A stretch of 5,591 nt of DNA from Leptospiraceae bacterium (GTDB lineage Bacteria; Spirochaetota; Leptospiria; Leptospirales; Leptonemataceae): contig JAGRNC010000189.1 of assembly GCA_020440935.1 (NCBI GenBank), positions 1-5,591 of the forward strand, written 5' to 3'. Each line of letters opens with the position of its first letter. Position 1 is the stretch's first letter. A program made the position numbers and the translations under genes. Below, one piece after another: positions 5,340 to 5,591 of this stretch. Below the pieces are notes generated by a model. The model had not been told where the DNA came from and made no database searches. It saw nothing but the letters and a program-made list of their open reading frames with translations.

Positions 5340-5591
5340 GGAACGATCGGATGGGCTATCCGGATCCGGGCTACCGCTCGTTCTGAATACCGGGCGCATT
5401 AAATGTGTGGGGCGGGTTTTAAGTCGAACGCTCGGATCCGGGCCACCGGGCGTCTTAAACGCGGCGGGCGGTTTTAAGTCGAACAATCGGAACGGGCCAC
5501 CGGGCGCTCTGAATACCGGGCGTCTTAAATGCGCGGGCGGGTTTTAAGTCGAACGCCCGTAGCGGGGCTACCGCTCGTTCTGAATACCGGG
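5340..5591. repeat. Imperfect tandem repeat array, units of about 70 bases, continuing past the window
   Basis: Units begin at about 5362 (72 bases), 5434 (55), 5489 (70) and 5559 (cut by the window end); a degraded start lies at 5340-5361. Shared words are GGTTTTAAGTCGAAC (5415-5429, 5470-5484, 5540-5554), TCTGAATACCGGG (5382-5394, 5508-5520, 5579-5591), GGGCCACCGGGCG (5440-5452, 5494-5506) and GGGCTACCGCTCGTTC (5368-5383, 5567-5582 when the last G of the run is counted). Within units, CTTAAA and TTTAAG can pair around a G-rich loop (5454-5478, 5524-5548). Unit length is not a multiple of three, so a repeat protein is unlikely. A dispersed intergenic repeat family is possible. Confidence 0.85.

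Noticed and set aside
5137..5547. Open frame starting at a TTG that overlaps the flaB copy 2 stop and running through the terminator and repeats
   Set aside because: It would have to be translated through a strong terminator, its peptide is low-complexity from repeats whose length is not a multiple of three, and it has no ribosome site placed for a separate start.
5340..5591. Possible CRISPR array
   Set aside because: Units are of uneven length, the segments between shared words are themselves repeated, and there are no unique spacers or cas genes.

Overview
The window looks like a piece of spirochaete chromosome, most likely from the Leptospirales. The main evidence is two adjacent genes for FlaB-type core flagellins of the periplasmic flagellum. 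Both are 281 residues long, have no variable outer domain, and carry spirochaetal FlaB blocks such as MIINHN, ASGLAVSEK, SMWFH.GPNQ and GAYYNRLEH. A spirochaete-style lipoprotein signal fits this. The fairly even base composition suggests a Leptonema- or Turneriella-like relative rather than Leptospira itself; this is inference.

Layout: positions 1-139 hold the last 45 codons of an AraC-family regulator (+). A class IV (HDAC11-like) deacetylase (174-1109, -) converges on it. A 142-base gap separates the deacetylase from a divergent lipoprotein gene (1252-2319, +). Its product matches the lyase half of peptide-amidating enzymes (peptidyl-alpha-hydroxyglycine alpha-amidating lyase, PAL), with every expected catalytic and metal-binding residue in place. 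A small STAS-domain protein (2380-2718, -) converges on that gene. The 576-base region 2719-3294 separates the STAS gene from the flagellin genes. It holds no convincing gene but has several inverted repeats, a candidate sigma-28 promoter and a structured flagellin leader.

flaB copy 1 (3295-4140) and flaB copy 2 (4295-5140) follow. They are about 67% identical by hand alignment, and the 154-base gap between them contains two hairpins but no T-run terminator. A strong intrinsic terminator follows copy 2 and sits inside a pair of 17-base inverted arms. The last 250 bases are a tandem array of imperfect units of about 70 bases that runs off the end of the window.

How the parts relate: the two flagellins are probably co-transcribed and exported as filament subunits. 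The STAS protein would act in the cytoplasm by partner switching or another protein-protein contact; a link to motility is not shown. The deacetylase and the PAL-like lipoprotein share a divergent intergenic region, but nothing in the sequence ties their functions together. No complete multi-gene novel system is visible. The points most worth following are the bacterial PAL lipoprotein, the nested inverted repeats after flaB copy 2, and the tandem array.
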